DNA of 47,751 nucleotides from Actinomycetes bacterium. Its GTDB lineage: Bacteria; Actinomycetota; Actinomycetes; Actinomycetales; Micrococcaceae. Made by a program: the position numbers and the translations under genes. Location of the stretch: assembly GCA_023426375.1 (NCBI GenBank), contig JAFAAV010000129.1, forward strand, positions 1-47,751, in the 5' to 3' direction. Positions 1-8,040 of this stretch are shown here, one piece after another (the first letter of the stretch is position 1; each line of letters opens with the position of its first letter). The notes beneath the pieces were generated by a model. The model was not told the origin of the DNA. It saw only the letters and a list, made by a program, of their open reading frames with translations, and did not search any database.

Positions 1-1
1 T

Positions 2-119
2 TTTCGGTGGTTATAGCGTGGGGGAAACGCCCGGTCCCATCTCGAACCCGGAAGCTAAGGCCCACAGCGCTGATGGTACTGCACTCGGGAGGGTGTGGGA
101 GAGTAAGTCACCGCCGAAA
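2..119 (+). rRNA. rrf: 5S ribosomal RNA
   Basis: This is the 5S rRNA of the large ribosomal subunit. The 5' TTCGGTGG and 3' CCGCCGAA ends pair to close the molecule. The interior has the usual actinobacterial landmarks: GGTTATAGCG, CGAACCCGGAAG and GGGAGGGTGTGGGAGAGTA. The exact ends are uncertain by one or two bases because the gene starts at the window edge. It should be the last gene of an rRNA operon whose 16S and 23S genes lie to the left. Confidence 0.97.
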
Positions 120-132
120 TTAACGTATAAGG

Positions 133-172
133 GGAGGGGCACCAGCCACGGCTGGTGCCCCTCCTTCGCTTT
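133..172 (+). terminator. Terminator of the rRNA operon
   Basis: A 14-bp perfect stem (133-146 with 151-164, loop CACG) is followed by TTCGCTTTT. It lies 14 nt after the 5S gene, so it should end rRNA transcription. Confidence 0.9.
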
Positions 173-420
173 TAACACTCATGGTCGAAGCCATGGACAG
201 CAACCCTGCGTCAGCGGGGGAGCCGTCCATGGCTTCTTCTCGTTAAGGCCCGCGTGGTTGGCTCATTGCCCGGCCACCAACGGGGCGGTGCAGGGAAGGT
301 GCTGGTGTGGGTAACTTTGTCTTCGGGTTCCCGGACCAACCCCTTCTCTCGTTTAACGCCCCGCATATGCTGTGGTTTGGGACCGGAGGTCCCTTGGAAC
401 AGTGCATACCCACAGTGAAT
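173..420. other. Non-coding gap after rRNA operon, with extra hairpins
   Basis: No convincing gene is seen here. A 12-bp inverted repeat, GAAGCCATGGAC at 187-198 and its complement at 225-236, encloses 26 nt and is followed by TTCTCGTT. It may be a second, fail-safe terminator for the rRNA operon. A smaller hairpin, GGGACC-GGA-GGTCCC, sits at 379-393. Short open frames in this gap have no ribosome-binding site and no recognisable product. Confidence 0.55.
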
Positions 421-459
421 AGCAATGGGGCCCTCCGCTAAGCGGAGGGCCCCATTGCT
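421..459 (-). terminator. Terminator of the leftward lipid operon
   Basis: A perfect 19-bp inverted repeat (421-439 with 441-459) starts about 27 nt beyond the stop codon of the leftward flavoprotein gene. The centre must open into a small loop. No strong T-run follows, as is common in high-GC actinobacteria. It would also stop read-through from the rRNA side. Confidence 0.8.
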
Positions 460-486
460 AAGTTCGAATCGGGAGATCCCCGATGA

Positions 487-2163
487 TTAGGAAATGACCT
501 TACCGGGGTTCAAGTTGTTCCCGGGATCCGTGCTCGAGAACAGCGCGCGCATGATGTTGGCTCCCTCGGGGGAGATGTCCTGTTCCATCCAGGGTTGGTG
601 CTCCAGACCCACACCGTGGTGGTGGGATAACGTGCCCCCGTTGTCGATGAAGGCCTGTTGAATGGCGCTCTTGACGGTGTGGTACTCGTCGTAGGGGTTC
701 TCGTCGTTGTAGACGTAACCGAACGTGAAGTACAGGCACGCGCCTGAGTGGTACGAGTGGGACATGTGCGACATGATCCACCCCTTCTTACCCAGGGACG
801 CATAGGCGCGCTCTGCGGCGTCGTAGACTGCCTTGTGTACCGTGGTCAGCTTTGACCACGGGGCGGCTGTCTCGGAGACGTCACCGACCGTGTTCTGCTC
901 GAGCAGGAAGTCTCGCAGGTACGGGGTGTCGAACTTCTTTTGGTCGTACAGCGCGCCGGGGCCCGAACCGAGCACGATGGCTCCGTTCTTCTTGGCGATA
1001 GCGGCCACTGCCTTCTTGCGTGTCTCGACGTCCTTGGGGGCGCCCTCGAAGCACACGTAAGAAATGCACATGTCGTCGGTGTCCCAGCCGCGCTTGCGCA
1101 TCACGGCCCAGAGGGCGTCCTGGCCCTTGGCCGCAAGCTTGCCCTTGGCGGATGTCGGCTCCTTCTGCGTGGCGAGCGAGAACGCGGTCTCGTGCGCGTC
1201 GGAAACGCGGGCGAACGCGAGCGGGATCTCGGCCTCGGTGAATTGCCGTACCGCAGTGAGGGCTTGCTGCCACGTGGGGTACATGTAGGCGATGACCTGG
1301 TGCTTCTCGGGCAGACGGTGCACATGAACGGTGAGTTCCGTGATGATGCCCAGCCGGCCTTCGGAGCCGATGATCATTTCTCGCAGGCTCGGCCCCGTAG
1401 AGGTCGACGGCAACGGCCGCAAGACAACGGTTCCGGTAGCTCGCACCATGCGGAGTCCCCGAATGATGTCCGCGATATCCCCGTACTTGTCCGACTGCAT
1501 TCCGGAGGACCGAGTAGCGGCCCACCCACCCAGCGTGGAGTAGGTGAATGAATCCGGGAAGTGACCCAGGGTCCAACCACGAGCGTTGAGCTGTTCTTCC
1601 ATGTCCGGACCGAGGACGCCAGCCTGGATAGTCGCGAGCCCGGAGGTCTCATCGATCTCCAGCACCTTGTTGAGGCGCCCGAGGTCTACGGAGATGATGC
1701 ACCGCTCTTCCGCAGGGTCCGGCTGAAGACTGCGCGAGATACTGCTGCCGCCACCGAAGGGAATGAGAACCAAGTCGTGTTCGACGGCCGCGCGCATGAG
1801 GGCGGAAACTTCGTCCTCGGTGCCCGGGTAGATCACGACATCGGGGATGCGGTGGAAATCGTTGCGCAGTGTCTGGAGCAGTTCCAGGACAGATTTGCCG
1901 GCCCAGTGGACCACGCGCAGCTCGTCGTCCGTGCTGACGTTATCCGCACCGCTGATGTCACGGAGCACATCGAGCACGTTGTCCGGTGCCTTGGACTCCG
2001 GAACCTCAGCGGTCGAGAAATCCACGGTGTCCCGCTCCCGTGGGCGCAGTGTCACTCCGATGGCTTCTTTGACGAAGGGTGCAAAAGCGGGCTTGTTCTC
2101 GTAATTGAAGAAAACGCCTTCTTCGCCCCAGCCCCACCACTTCTGGTGTTTCACGTGTGCCAC
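487..2163 (-). CDS. FAD-linked oxidase, alkyl-DHAP synthase (AGPS)-like
   Basis: A 558-aa flavoprotein of the FAD_binding_4/FAD-oxidase_C family, closest in architecture to alkylglycerone-phosphate synthase. AGPS replaces the acyl chain of acyl-DHAP with a fatty alcohol and so forms the glycerol ether bond. Visible signs are the pyrophosphate loop PFGGGSSISRS (135-145), the upstream stretch RIPDVVIYPGTEDEV, the MSHSYHSGACLYFTF segment carrying the family's active-site Tyr, and the triple His in SHHHGVG (514-516). The ATG at 2163 follows the acyltransferase gene by 29 nt on the same strand. D-lactate dehydrogenase/glycolate-oxidase relatives share the fold, but the HHH and SHSY motifs favour AGPS. 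The neighbouring acyl-CoA reductase, which could supply alcohol, supports this. Activity is inferred. Confidence 0.85.
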   Translation of the reverse strand: MAHVKHQKWWGWGEEGVFFNYENKPAFAPFVKEAIGVTLRPRERDTVDFSTAEVPESKAPDNVLDVLRDISGADNVSTDDELRVVHWAGKSVLELLQTLRNDFHRIPDVVIYPGTEDEVSALMRAAVEHDLVLIPFGGGSSISRSLQPDPAEERCIISVDLGRLNKVLEIDETSGLATIQAGVLGPDMEEQLNARGWTLGHFPDSFTYSTLGGWAATRSSGMQSDKYGDIADIIRGLRMVRATGTVVLRPLPSTSTGPSLREMIIGSEGRLGIITELTVHVHRLPEKHQVIAYMYPTWQQALTAVRQFTEAEIPLAFARVSDAHETAFSLATQKEPTSAKGKLAAKGQDALWAVMRKRGWDTDDMCISYVCFEGAPKDVETRKKAVAAIAKKNGAIVLGSGPGALYDQKKFDTPYLRDFLLEQNTVGDVSETAAPWSKLTTVHKAVYDAAERAYASLGKKGWIMSHMSHSYHSGACLYFTFGYVYNDENPYDEYHTVKSAIQQAFIDNGGTLSHHHGVGLEHQPWMEQDISPEGANIMRALFSSTDPGNNLNPGKVIS

Positions 2164-2192
2164 TGCTGTGCGACCTCTTTCTTCGGGGGTGT

Positions 2193-3098
2193 TCAGTCCT
2201 GAATCTTGCTTCGGTTCGAAGCGTACAGTGCGCGAACCGCTGCTTCGATGCGTTCGTTGAACCCCGTAACTGTTTCGTTTCCGCGTGCTCGTAGGGGTGC
2301 CCCCACGGCTACGACCACCGGCGGCCTACCGGGACGAGGCCAGCTCGAATCCTTGGGCATGGCCTCGTGTGCACCGATCAACGCGACGGGAACCACGGGC
2401 ACTTCCAGTGAATGGGCAAGGCTTGCCGCACCCACTTTGAAGGGGGCCATTTTGCCGGTCTTGGAACGCGTCCCCTCCGGGAAGATCAGGATGGGAATCC
2501 CCGCGGCCAGCAGCTTCTTGGACAGGCCCCGGTTCGCGCCGGTTCCGGTGCGGTCGATCGGGAAAGCATTGAAGATGAGCTGGGTGAACAGCTTCTTGTA
2601 CCAAGCAGTGAAGAAGTAATCGGCGGCCACGCCCGTTGCCAGATCACGTGAGATGTAGTGGGGTACCCCGCTCATGACCAGAGGGGCATCCAGGTGACTC
2701 GAGTGGTTGGCCACCACGACGCATCCGCCCTTGACGCCGAAAGCTGCGGGGTCCACCACGTTGGTTCGGGTGATCAGGCGATTGACCAAACCTTTGAAGA
2801 AGATGGTCTGCGCAATTTTCCGGGCGATCCTGCGGCCCGCATGGGTGTAGTAGGCGGTACCGACCTTGGCCGAATCAGCAGGCGGGGCAGGGGGAGCAGG
2901 ATCGGCTTGCGCCACCGGGCCTTCCAGCGAGTCCATGATGTGGGGCCGCTCGATCGGTTGCCGGGCGTGCTTGCCACGCGGCCGAACGCTTTCACCCCTG
3001 GGAACTTCCGGCTGCTCGGCCGAGCGGCCGACGTGTTTGCCGCGGGCTCGGGCGTTCGAGTCCTCAGAAGGATTCCGCTTATTGTCCTGTGGTGCCAT
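2193..3098 (-). CDS. PlsC-type 1-acylglycerol-3-phosphate acyltransferase
   Basis: A 301-aa LPLAT-family acyltransferase. The catalytic HX4D box is NHSSHLD (H132, D137) and the substrate-binding box is FPEGTRSKTG (206-215). In PlsC proteins these transfer an acyl chain from acyl-CoA/ACP to lysophosphatidate; related enzymes acylate DHAP. The first ~80 residues are an unusual disordered, basic and proline-rich extension with two RGKH repeats (20-23, 41-44). An internal Met55 could be an alternative start that removes much of it. The gene starts 3 nt after the SDR gene and runs into the AGPS-like gene, so the three form one transcript. In this setting it may make acyl-DHAP or acylate the sn-2 position of an alkyl-glycerophosphate; the sequence alone cannot decide. 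Confidence 0.88.
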   Translation of the reverse strand: MAPQDNKRNPSEDSNARARGKHVGRSAEQPEVPRGESVRPRGKHARQPIERPHIMDSLEGPVAQADPAPPAPPADSAKVGTAYYTHAGRRIARKIAQTIFFKGLVNRLITRTNVVDPAAFGVKGGCVVVANHSSHLDAPLVMSGVPHYISRDLATGVAADYFFTAWYKKLFTQLIFNAFPIDRTGTGANRGLSKKLLAAGIPILIFPEGTRSKTGKMAPFKVGAASLAHSLEVPVVPVALIGAHEAMPKDSSWPRPGRPPVVVAVGAPLRARGNETVTGFNERIEAAVRALYASNRSKIQD

Positions 3099-3101
3099 GG
3101 A

Positions 3102-3884
3102 TCAGGCCTTCTGTTCGCGCTTGCGTGCTCCGGATACCTGCCGCGAGATCCAACGCACTGCGGGGCGGGGGAGGTGATGCAGGGCTGTAAACACCGCTTT
3201 GTAGCGGACGGTGGGAATCGAGATGACCTTGCCCCGGGCGACGTCGGCGAGGGCCTCTTCCGCGACGTCGTCCGCGTTGAGCCACATGAAATTGGGGATC
3301 GAGGAACCCGCGATGCCCGCGCGACTGTGGAATTCCGTGCGGACCCAGCCGGGTAGGACCGCGGTCGCCCGCACACCCGTTCCGTGAAGCTCGACGGCCA
3401 ACGACTCGGTCATGGAGGTGACATAGGCCTTGATGGCCGAGTACTCGCCCATCGTGACGCAGCCGGCGATCGAGGCGATGTTGACGATCCAACCGGTGCC
3501 GCGTTGGGTCATGGACTGGCCAGCGGCGCCGGAGAGCAAAGCCACGGCGCGGCACATGACGTCCACGCCCACATCGTGCGGGGAGAAGTCGTCGGCCAGG
3601 AAAGGGGTGCCCACCGAGAAGCCGGCGTTGTTGACGAGCAAGTCAATCGGAGCTGAGGAGTCGGCGAGCCGTTGGGCCACGCGTTCCACGTGTTCGCGGT
3701 CGGACAGATCCGCCGCCATGGTCTCCACGCGAATGCCGTGCTCACCGGCGAGTTGTTCGGCTACTTCCCGGAGCCGATCTTCGTTGCGGGCCACCAGGAT
3801 CAGGTTGAAGCCCTTGCGGGCTAATGAGCGTGCGAACGCGGCTCCCAGGCCTGACGTTCCACCGGTCACAAGAGCGGTAAGCAT
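3102..3884 (-). CDS. Short-chain dehydrogenase/reductase (SDR)
   Basis: A classical SDR of about 260 aa: TGGTSGLG nucleotide-binding loop at the very N-terminus, NNAG, the catalytic Ser in NIASIAG and the YSAIK Tyr/Lys pair. Its overall look is that of the DHRS7/17-beta-HSD12-like group, which includes ketone reductases of lipid metabolism. I chose the ATG at 3884 because it places the Rossmann loop at the N-terminus and lies 6 nt after a good -10 box (TATCTT), the arrangement of a leaderless mRNA; a GTG at 3899 in frame would add five residues. It is the first gene of the leftward operon. By context it could reduce acyl- or alkyl-DHAP at the ketone, but the substrate is not visible. Confidence 0.87.
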   Translation of the reverse strand: MLTALVTGGTSGLGAAFARSLARKGFNLILVARNEDRLREVAEQLAGEHGIRVETMAADLSDREHVERVAQRLADSSAPIDLLVNNAGFSVGTPFLADDFSPHDVGVDVMCRAVALLSGAAGQSMTQRGTGWIVNIASIAGCVTMGEYSAIKAYVTSMTESLAVELHGTGVRATAVLPGWVRTEFHSRAGIAGSSIPNFMWLNADDVAEEALADVARGKVISIPTVRYKAVFTALHHLPRPAVRWISRQVSGARKREQKA

Positions 3885-3890
3885 GCCACT

Positions 3891-3913
3891 AAGATACACT
3901 ACGGTAGGCGTAG
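3891..3913. promoter_or_regulatory. Divergent promoter with inverted-repeat operator candidate
   Basis: The 75-90 nt between the leftward and rightward lipid operons contain the inverted repeat CTACG-GTAGG-CGTAG (3899-3913). On the minus strand it is followed by TG and TATCTT (-10 match, 3896-3891), then 6 nt and the ATG of the SDR gene. The repeat would therefore lie in the -35/-10 spacer, where a repressor could block RNA polymerase. The TetR-family gene at the end of the rightward operon is the obvious candidate regulator. No clear -35 is seen. Confidence 0.5.
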
Positions 3914-3974
3914 CGAATCGGGATCATGACTCGCACCGACACACTCGTTCGCCCTGATTCATCGAGGAGGGACC

Positions 3975-4874
3975 GTGACAGAGGAGTCCTACCTGGCATT
4001 GCACCGACAGGGCAGGTTGTACGGCCCCACGGATCAGGAACTTGTCCTGCGAACCCCCTTCGAGGTCCAGCAATTCACGCTCGATGCCCAAGGAAGCCTG
4101 CGCGGCGACGTCGACACGAGCGCGTTCCAGGACAACCCGTTGAGCCCCGATCGGCTCCGGAACCTGCGGTACCTGTGGGACGTGGAACGCTCCACGATGG
4201 GGCAGGTCCGACACCTGGTGGTCAGCTACACGAACAAGGAATCACGCGTCGCGGCCTTCCTGACCACGTGGGCTTACGAGCGTCACTGGATCGCCGACGC
4301 CTATCAGGCCGTCCTCGAGGCACACGGCCAGGACGTCTCCGCCCCCGTGGAGCACGATCACCTCTTCCTCGACCGTGTGGAAATGACGCTGGACAACGTG
4401 GCTCCCATGACGGATTCCGTGTGGACCAACTTGTTCGGCGAGGACGTGGTGGCGGGACAGATGGCGCGCGGCTGGGCACGCGAGGCCGCAGTGCAGGCGG
4501 CGCTGCAGATTTTCGACGACGTCGCAGCCCACCCCGAGCTGTCAGCTCTCCTGCGGCGCGTGGCAGGGCTCAAGGCAATTCACCAACGATTCTTCGCCGT
4601 GGAGACCAGCGAAAGAGTTCGTCGCTCACCCCGGGCCGCAAGCTTTGCACGCCGGTACGTATCCTTCGGTTTCAATCCGCTGCGGCCGGTGGGAGTCTCG
4701 CGCAAGGCTTTCCGGGACTTCGTCTCCAGCGTGTGCCCTACGGTGCGTGACACCAACCGTCTGCTGCAACGAGCCGATGAGCCGCTGCAACGAACTCCCG
4801 AGACCGCCGGTACGGAACCGTTGCGCAGGGCGCTCGAACGCGATGGAGTGGTGAACCGCTACGCTCTTTTCTAA
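3975..4874 (+). CDS. Ferritin-like protein with degenerate diiron site
   Basis: A 299-aa protein homologous without gaps over the core helices to the product of 7223-8038 (for example LRNLRYLWDVE versus LRCLRYMCDVE). That paralogue has the six diiron ligands Glu, Glu-x-x-His, Glu, Glu-x-x-His. Here the matching positions are E71 (kept), R103 (Glu lost), I106 (His lost), E170 (kept), K200 (Glu lost) and H203 (kept). Half the ligands are gone, so a normal diiron centre is unlikely. It may be a structural or regulatory partner of the intact paralogue. The GTG start has GAGGAGG five nt upstream. First gene of the rightward operon, 86 nt before the reductase gene. The residue losses are seen; the partner role is inference. 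Confidence 0.8.
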   Translation: MTEESYLALHRQGRLYGPTDQELVLRTPFEVQQFTLDAQGSLRGDVDTSAFQDNPLSPDRLRNLRYLWDVERSTMGQVRHLVVSYTNKESRVAAFLTTWAYERHWIADAYQAVLEAHGQDVSAPVEHDHLFLDRVEMTLDNVAPMTDSVWTNLFGEDVVAGQMARGWAREAAVQAALQIFDDVAAHPELSALLRRVAGLKAIHQRFFAVETSERVRRSPRAASFARRYVSFGFNPLRPVGVSRKAFRDFVSSVCPTVRDTNRLLQRADEPLQRTPETAGTEPLRRALERDGVVNRYALF

Positions 4875-4889
4875 GTTGTTGAACCCTGG

Positions 4890-4915
4890 AGGACGGTGAC
4901 CACCCGTCCCGTCCT
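4890..4915 (+). other. Hairpin between rightward operon genes
   Basis: AGGACGG (4890-4896) pairs with CCGTCCT (4909-4915) around a 12-nt loop, just after the first diiron-type gene. No T-run follows. It may protect an mRNA end or lower expression of the downstream genes. Confidence 0.4.
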
Positions 4916-4960
4916 CACGCCACGGGCGTGCCAGACCATCCCTACCTCCGGAGGAACCCG

Positions 4961-7219
4961 TTGACCCAGACCACCACCAAGCGCGTACTGCTCACGGGAG
5001 CCACAGGATTCCTCGGGCAGGCGGTCCTGGAACGCTTGCTGTCCAGCCACGATGACATTCATGTCACCGCGGTGATCCGGCCCAAGGGCTCGTTGTCCGG
5101 GCAGGCTCGACTGAAGCAGTTGCTGCGCAAGCCCGTATTCAAGACGTGGCGTGAATCGGTGGGCAAGGAACGCGCCGAGGAGATCTTCACCGAGCGCACG
5201 AGCGTTCTCGAGGGCGATCTCACGGGTCTGGCGAGCATCACGGAACCCTTCGACGTGGTGGTGCACTCCGCCTCGACCGTGTCCTTCGATCCACCCATCG
5301 ACGAGGCCTTCAAGACCAACGTGGGTGGCGCGGTGGGTCTGTACGAGTCGCTGCGTGCAACGGGTCAGAACCCCCACGTGGTGCACGTGTCCACGTGCTA
5401 TGTGGGTGGTATCGCCAAGGGCCTGCGCCCGGAAGCTCCGGTGGACCACAGCGTGGACTGGAACGTGGAGTTCGAAGCTGCGATCCGGGCCGCGGACACC
5501 GCACAGGTGGAATCCCGTTCCCCGGAACGTTTGCAGTCCTTAATCGAGAAGGCCACCTCCCAGTTCGGCAAGGAAGGCCCCAAATCGGTGGCCCGCGCCG
5601 CGGAAGAGGCTCGGCAGGCGTGGGTCCAGGAGCGGCTCGTGGACCACGGCCGTACCCGTGCCCAGTCGCTGGGTTGGACCGACATCTACACCTTCACCAA
5701 GGCCCTGGGCGAGCGGGTCGCGGAAGAGAAGTGGGCCGGTGCGGGACACCAGCTGTCGATCGTGCGCCCGGCCATCATCGAATCCGCGCTGCGCTACCCC
5801 TTCCCGGGGTGGATCGACGGTTACAAGGTGGCGGACCCGCTCATCATGGCCTACGCCAAGGGCGCTCTGCCCGAGTTCCCGGGTCTGCCCGACTCCGTAC
5901 TCGATGTGATCCCGGTGGACTTCGTGGTGAACGCCATCGTGGCCCTGGTCACCCAGGGGCACCGAGCGCCGTCGGGCGAGCTGACCGAGGAATCGGACAT
6001 CGACCCGCAGGCCGCGTACTACCAGGTCTGCTCTGGTGCATCGAATCCGCTGCCCTTCCACCAGATGTACGAGAACGTGCGGGAATTCTTCCTCGCGCAG
6101 CCGCTGGAAGACTCCAACGGGAACCCCATTGCCGTTCCCGAATGGAAGTTCCCCGCCAACAACGCGGTGGAGCGCGGATTGGCACTCAAGGAGAAACTGG
6201 CGGCCGCCGGTGGCAAATTGAGCGCCGTACTGCCGGCCACAGCGCGCACCCGGGAGTGGACCAACTCGCTGCACCGGATGCAGACCGGTCTGGGGTCGTT
6301 GCGCACCTATGTGGATCTGTACCAGAACTACACGCGCACGGAAATGATCTTCGACGACACCCACACGCGTCGTCTGGACCGGGCACTTCCGGAATCCGCA
6401 CCCGAGGATCAGCACTTCGACCCGCGGGCCATCGACTGGCGGGACTACTGGCAGAACGTTCACCTGCCTGCGCTCACCGAGATGACGCGCGCGTACGGGC
6501 GTCTGAAGGCGGCCTCGCGCAAGCGTGAAGCGCGCCCGCGCGGTCTCAAGTCCGGCACCGATGTGGTGGCGATCTTCGACCTCGAGGGCACGGTGGTCTC
6601 GGGCAACATCATCACGCAATACGCCAAACTGCGCCGCCGGGAACTGAGCCCGGTGCAATGGCCCGGTGAGATCACCGAGCTGCTCGGCAACGCACCCACC
6701 TACGTCAAGGCAGAACGCCGGGACCGCGGAGAGTTCATTCGTGCGTTCCTGCGCCGCTACGAGGGCGTGTCCGTGGACCGCGTGGAAGAACTCATGAACG
6801 GTTCTCTGGGTCGGGCCATGGAGAAGAGCTTGCGACCGGGTGCCCTGCAGCGCATCGAGGAGCACCGCGCAGCCGGGCACCACACCGTGTTGGTCACGGG
6901 GTCTTTGGACCTGCTGGTGAGCCCCATTGCGGACCTGTTCGACCACGTGGTGGCCGGGCGCATGGAAGTAACCGACGGCAAGCTCACCGGTTACCTGGCC
7001 ACACCGCCGCTCGTGGACGAGGCCCGCGCTCAGTGGCTCAAGCGGTACGCGGAGGAGAACGGGTTCGACCTGAGCCGTTCCTACGGTTACGGGGACTCGG
7101 TGGCCGATGCCAGCTGGCTGTCCCAGGTCGGACACGCGTACGCCGTGAACCCCGACCTGCCCCTGTACCGCCGCGCCAAGAAGTCGCACTGGCCCATCGA
7201 GGACTGGAGGAAAGCCTGA
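4961..7219 (+). CDS. Fatty acyl-CoA reductase fused to HAD-IB phosphatase
   Basis: A 752-aa two-enzyme fusion. Residues ~7-330 are an extended SDR reductase: GATGFLG (13-19) binds NADPH, with HVSTCYVGG and the catalytic Y243-x3-K247. Residues ~440-500 match the FAR C-terminal (Sterile) region (YQNYTRTEMIFDD, IDWRDYW). Such enzymes reduce long-chain acyl-CoA to alcohol or aldehyde. Residues ~530-752 are a HAD-IB phosphohydrolase: FDLEGT (nucleophile D540; the second acid is E542 instead of the usual Asp), VTGS (motif II) and GYGDSVAD (D712, D716). I chose the TTG at 4961 because GGAGGA lies five nt upstream; an upstream GTG at 4928 lacks one. The HAD domain might dephosphorylate a lipid phosphate or only regulate; the Asp-to-Glu change leaves its activity open. 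Confidence 0.88.
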   Translation: MTQTTTKRVLLTGATGFLGQAVLERLLSSHDDIHVTAVIRPKGSLSGQARLKQLLRKPVFKTWRESVGKERAEEIFTERTSVLEGDLTGLASITEPFDVVVHSASTVSFDPPIDEAFKTNVGGAVGLYESLRATGQNPHVVHVSTCYVGGIAKGLRPEAPVDHSVDWNVEFEAAIRAADTAQVESRSPERLQSLIEKATSQFGKEGPKSVARAAEEARQAWVQERLVDHGRTRAQSLGWTDIYTFTKALGERVAEEKWAGAGHQLSIVRPAIIESALRYPFPGWIDGYKVADPLIMAYAKGALPEFPGLPDSVLDVIPVDFVVNAIVALVTQGHRAPSGELTEESDIDPQAAYYQVCSGASNPLPFHQMYENVREFFLAQPLEDSNGNPIAVPEWKFPANNAVERGLALKEKLAAAGGKLSAVLPATARTREWTNSLHRMQTGLGSLRTYVDLYQNYTRTEMIFDDTHTRRLDRALPESAPEDQHFDPRAIDWRDYWQNVHLPALTEMTRAYGRLKAASRKREARPRGLKSGTDVVAIFDLEGTVVSGNIITQYAKLRRRELSPVQWPGEITELLGNAPTYVKAERRDRGEFIRAFLRRYEGVSVDRVEELMNGSLGRAMEKSLRPGALQRIEEHRAAGHHTVLVTGSLDLLVSPIADLFDHVVAGRMEVTDGKLTGYLATPPLVDEARAQWLKRYAEENGFDLSRSYGYGDSVADASWLSQVGHAYAVNPDLPLYRRAKKSHWPIEDWRKA

Positions 7220-7222
7220 GCC

Positions 7223-8038
7223 ATGGCCTTCAACATCGACAAGTTCGCAGAGACCTCGCAACGTGTGAAATGGGCTGACCTGGACATGGGTGAATTCATC
7301 ACCCGGCCATTGCCCGAGAACACCCTGCGTTGCCTGCGGTACATGTGCGATGTGGAGTACCACACCGTGTGCTACATGCGAGACATGTTGGTGACTCCCT
7401 CGCACCAGGACAAGGACGTCTCGACGTTCATGACCATGTGGAATCGCGAGGAGTACTGGCACGGTGAAGCGCTCGCCGAGGTCCTGGGCCTGCACGGCAT
7501 TGTGGTCGACTACGACGAACTCAAGGCCAAACGGATGAAGCTCGGCTGGTCGGAGTCCCTCAAGCCGCTCAAACAGTCGCTGTTGTCCAACATGGTGGGC
7601 ACGGACTTCATCGCGACACACATGGCGTGGGGCGCGGCCAATGAATGGTCAGCGGTCGCGGCGTACCGGCGGTTGGCCGACCTCGAGAAGCACCCGGTGC
7701 TGGCCGTTCTGCTCAAACGGATCGCGGCTCAGGAGTCACGTCACGTGGCCTTCTATGCGACACAAGCCCGACGCCGCTTGGAATCCTCCCGCAAGGCCCA
7801 GCGGCTCACACGGTTCGCCCTGCGGAAATTCTGGGCACCCGTGGGCTCCGGAGTCATGGATCCGGACGAAGTGGATCACGTGATGCGCGAACTCTTCGGC
7901 GGGGAGGACGGTGCCCACGAGATCGACCGGCTGGATCACAACATCGCCAAGCTGCCCGGTATGGAGGGTCTGAGGATCTTCCACGACGCCACGGCCCACG
8001 CGCGCGGTGCCCACCGGCCGAAGACCGTATCGGCCTGA
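7223..8038 (+). CDS. Ferritin-like diiron protein, intact metal site
   Basis: A 271-aa all-helical protein with a complete carboxylate-bridged diiron signature: E45, E77-x-x-H80, E141, E171-x-x-H174. The ligand order is that of acyl-ACP desaturases, aldehyde-deformylating oxygenases and related O2-using enzymes; the spacing (32/3/61/30/3) does not assign it to one of them. A substrate that is a fatty alcohol, aldehyde or ether lipid is suggested by the adjacent acyl-CoA reductase and the AGPS-like gene. It starts 3 nt after the reductase (GGAGGAA upstream) and ends 2 nt before the TetR gene, so translation is probably coupled. Possible reactions are chain desaturation, formation of a vinyl ether, or aldehyde deformylation; none can be chosen from sequence alone. 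Confidence 0.85.
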   Translation: MAFNIDKFAETSQRVKWADLDMGEFITRPLPENTLRCLRYMCDVEYHTVCYMRDMLVTPSHQDKDVSTFMTMWNREEYWHGEALAEVLGLHGIVVDYDELKAKRMKLGWSESLKPLKQSLLSNMVGTDFIATHMAWGAANEWSAVAAYRRLADLEKHPVLAVLLKRIAAQESRHVAFYATQARRRLESSRKAQRLTRFALRKFWAPVGSGVMDPDEVDHVMRELFGGEDGAHEIDRLDHNIAKLPGMEGLRIFHDATAHARGAHRPKTVSA

Positions 8039-8040
8039 AC

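Noticed and set aside
243..425. Short open frame after the 5S gene on the minus strand
   Set aside because: It overlaps terminator-like hairpins, has no ribosome-binding site and no recognisable product.
5540..7621. A 693-codon open frame on the minus strand opposite the acyl-CoA reductase
   Set aside because: It is antisense to a gene with clear catalytic motifs, its His/Arg/Val-rich product matches no family, and it arises from the GC-rich third positions of the true frame.
4961..8038. Firm assignment of the reductase-diiron pair as cyanobacterial-type alkane synthesis (AAR/ADO)
   Set aside because: The ligand order alone does not separate ADO from desaturases, the reductase has a FAR_C region, and the neighbouring AGPS and PlsC genes fit ether lipids better.
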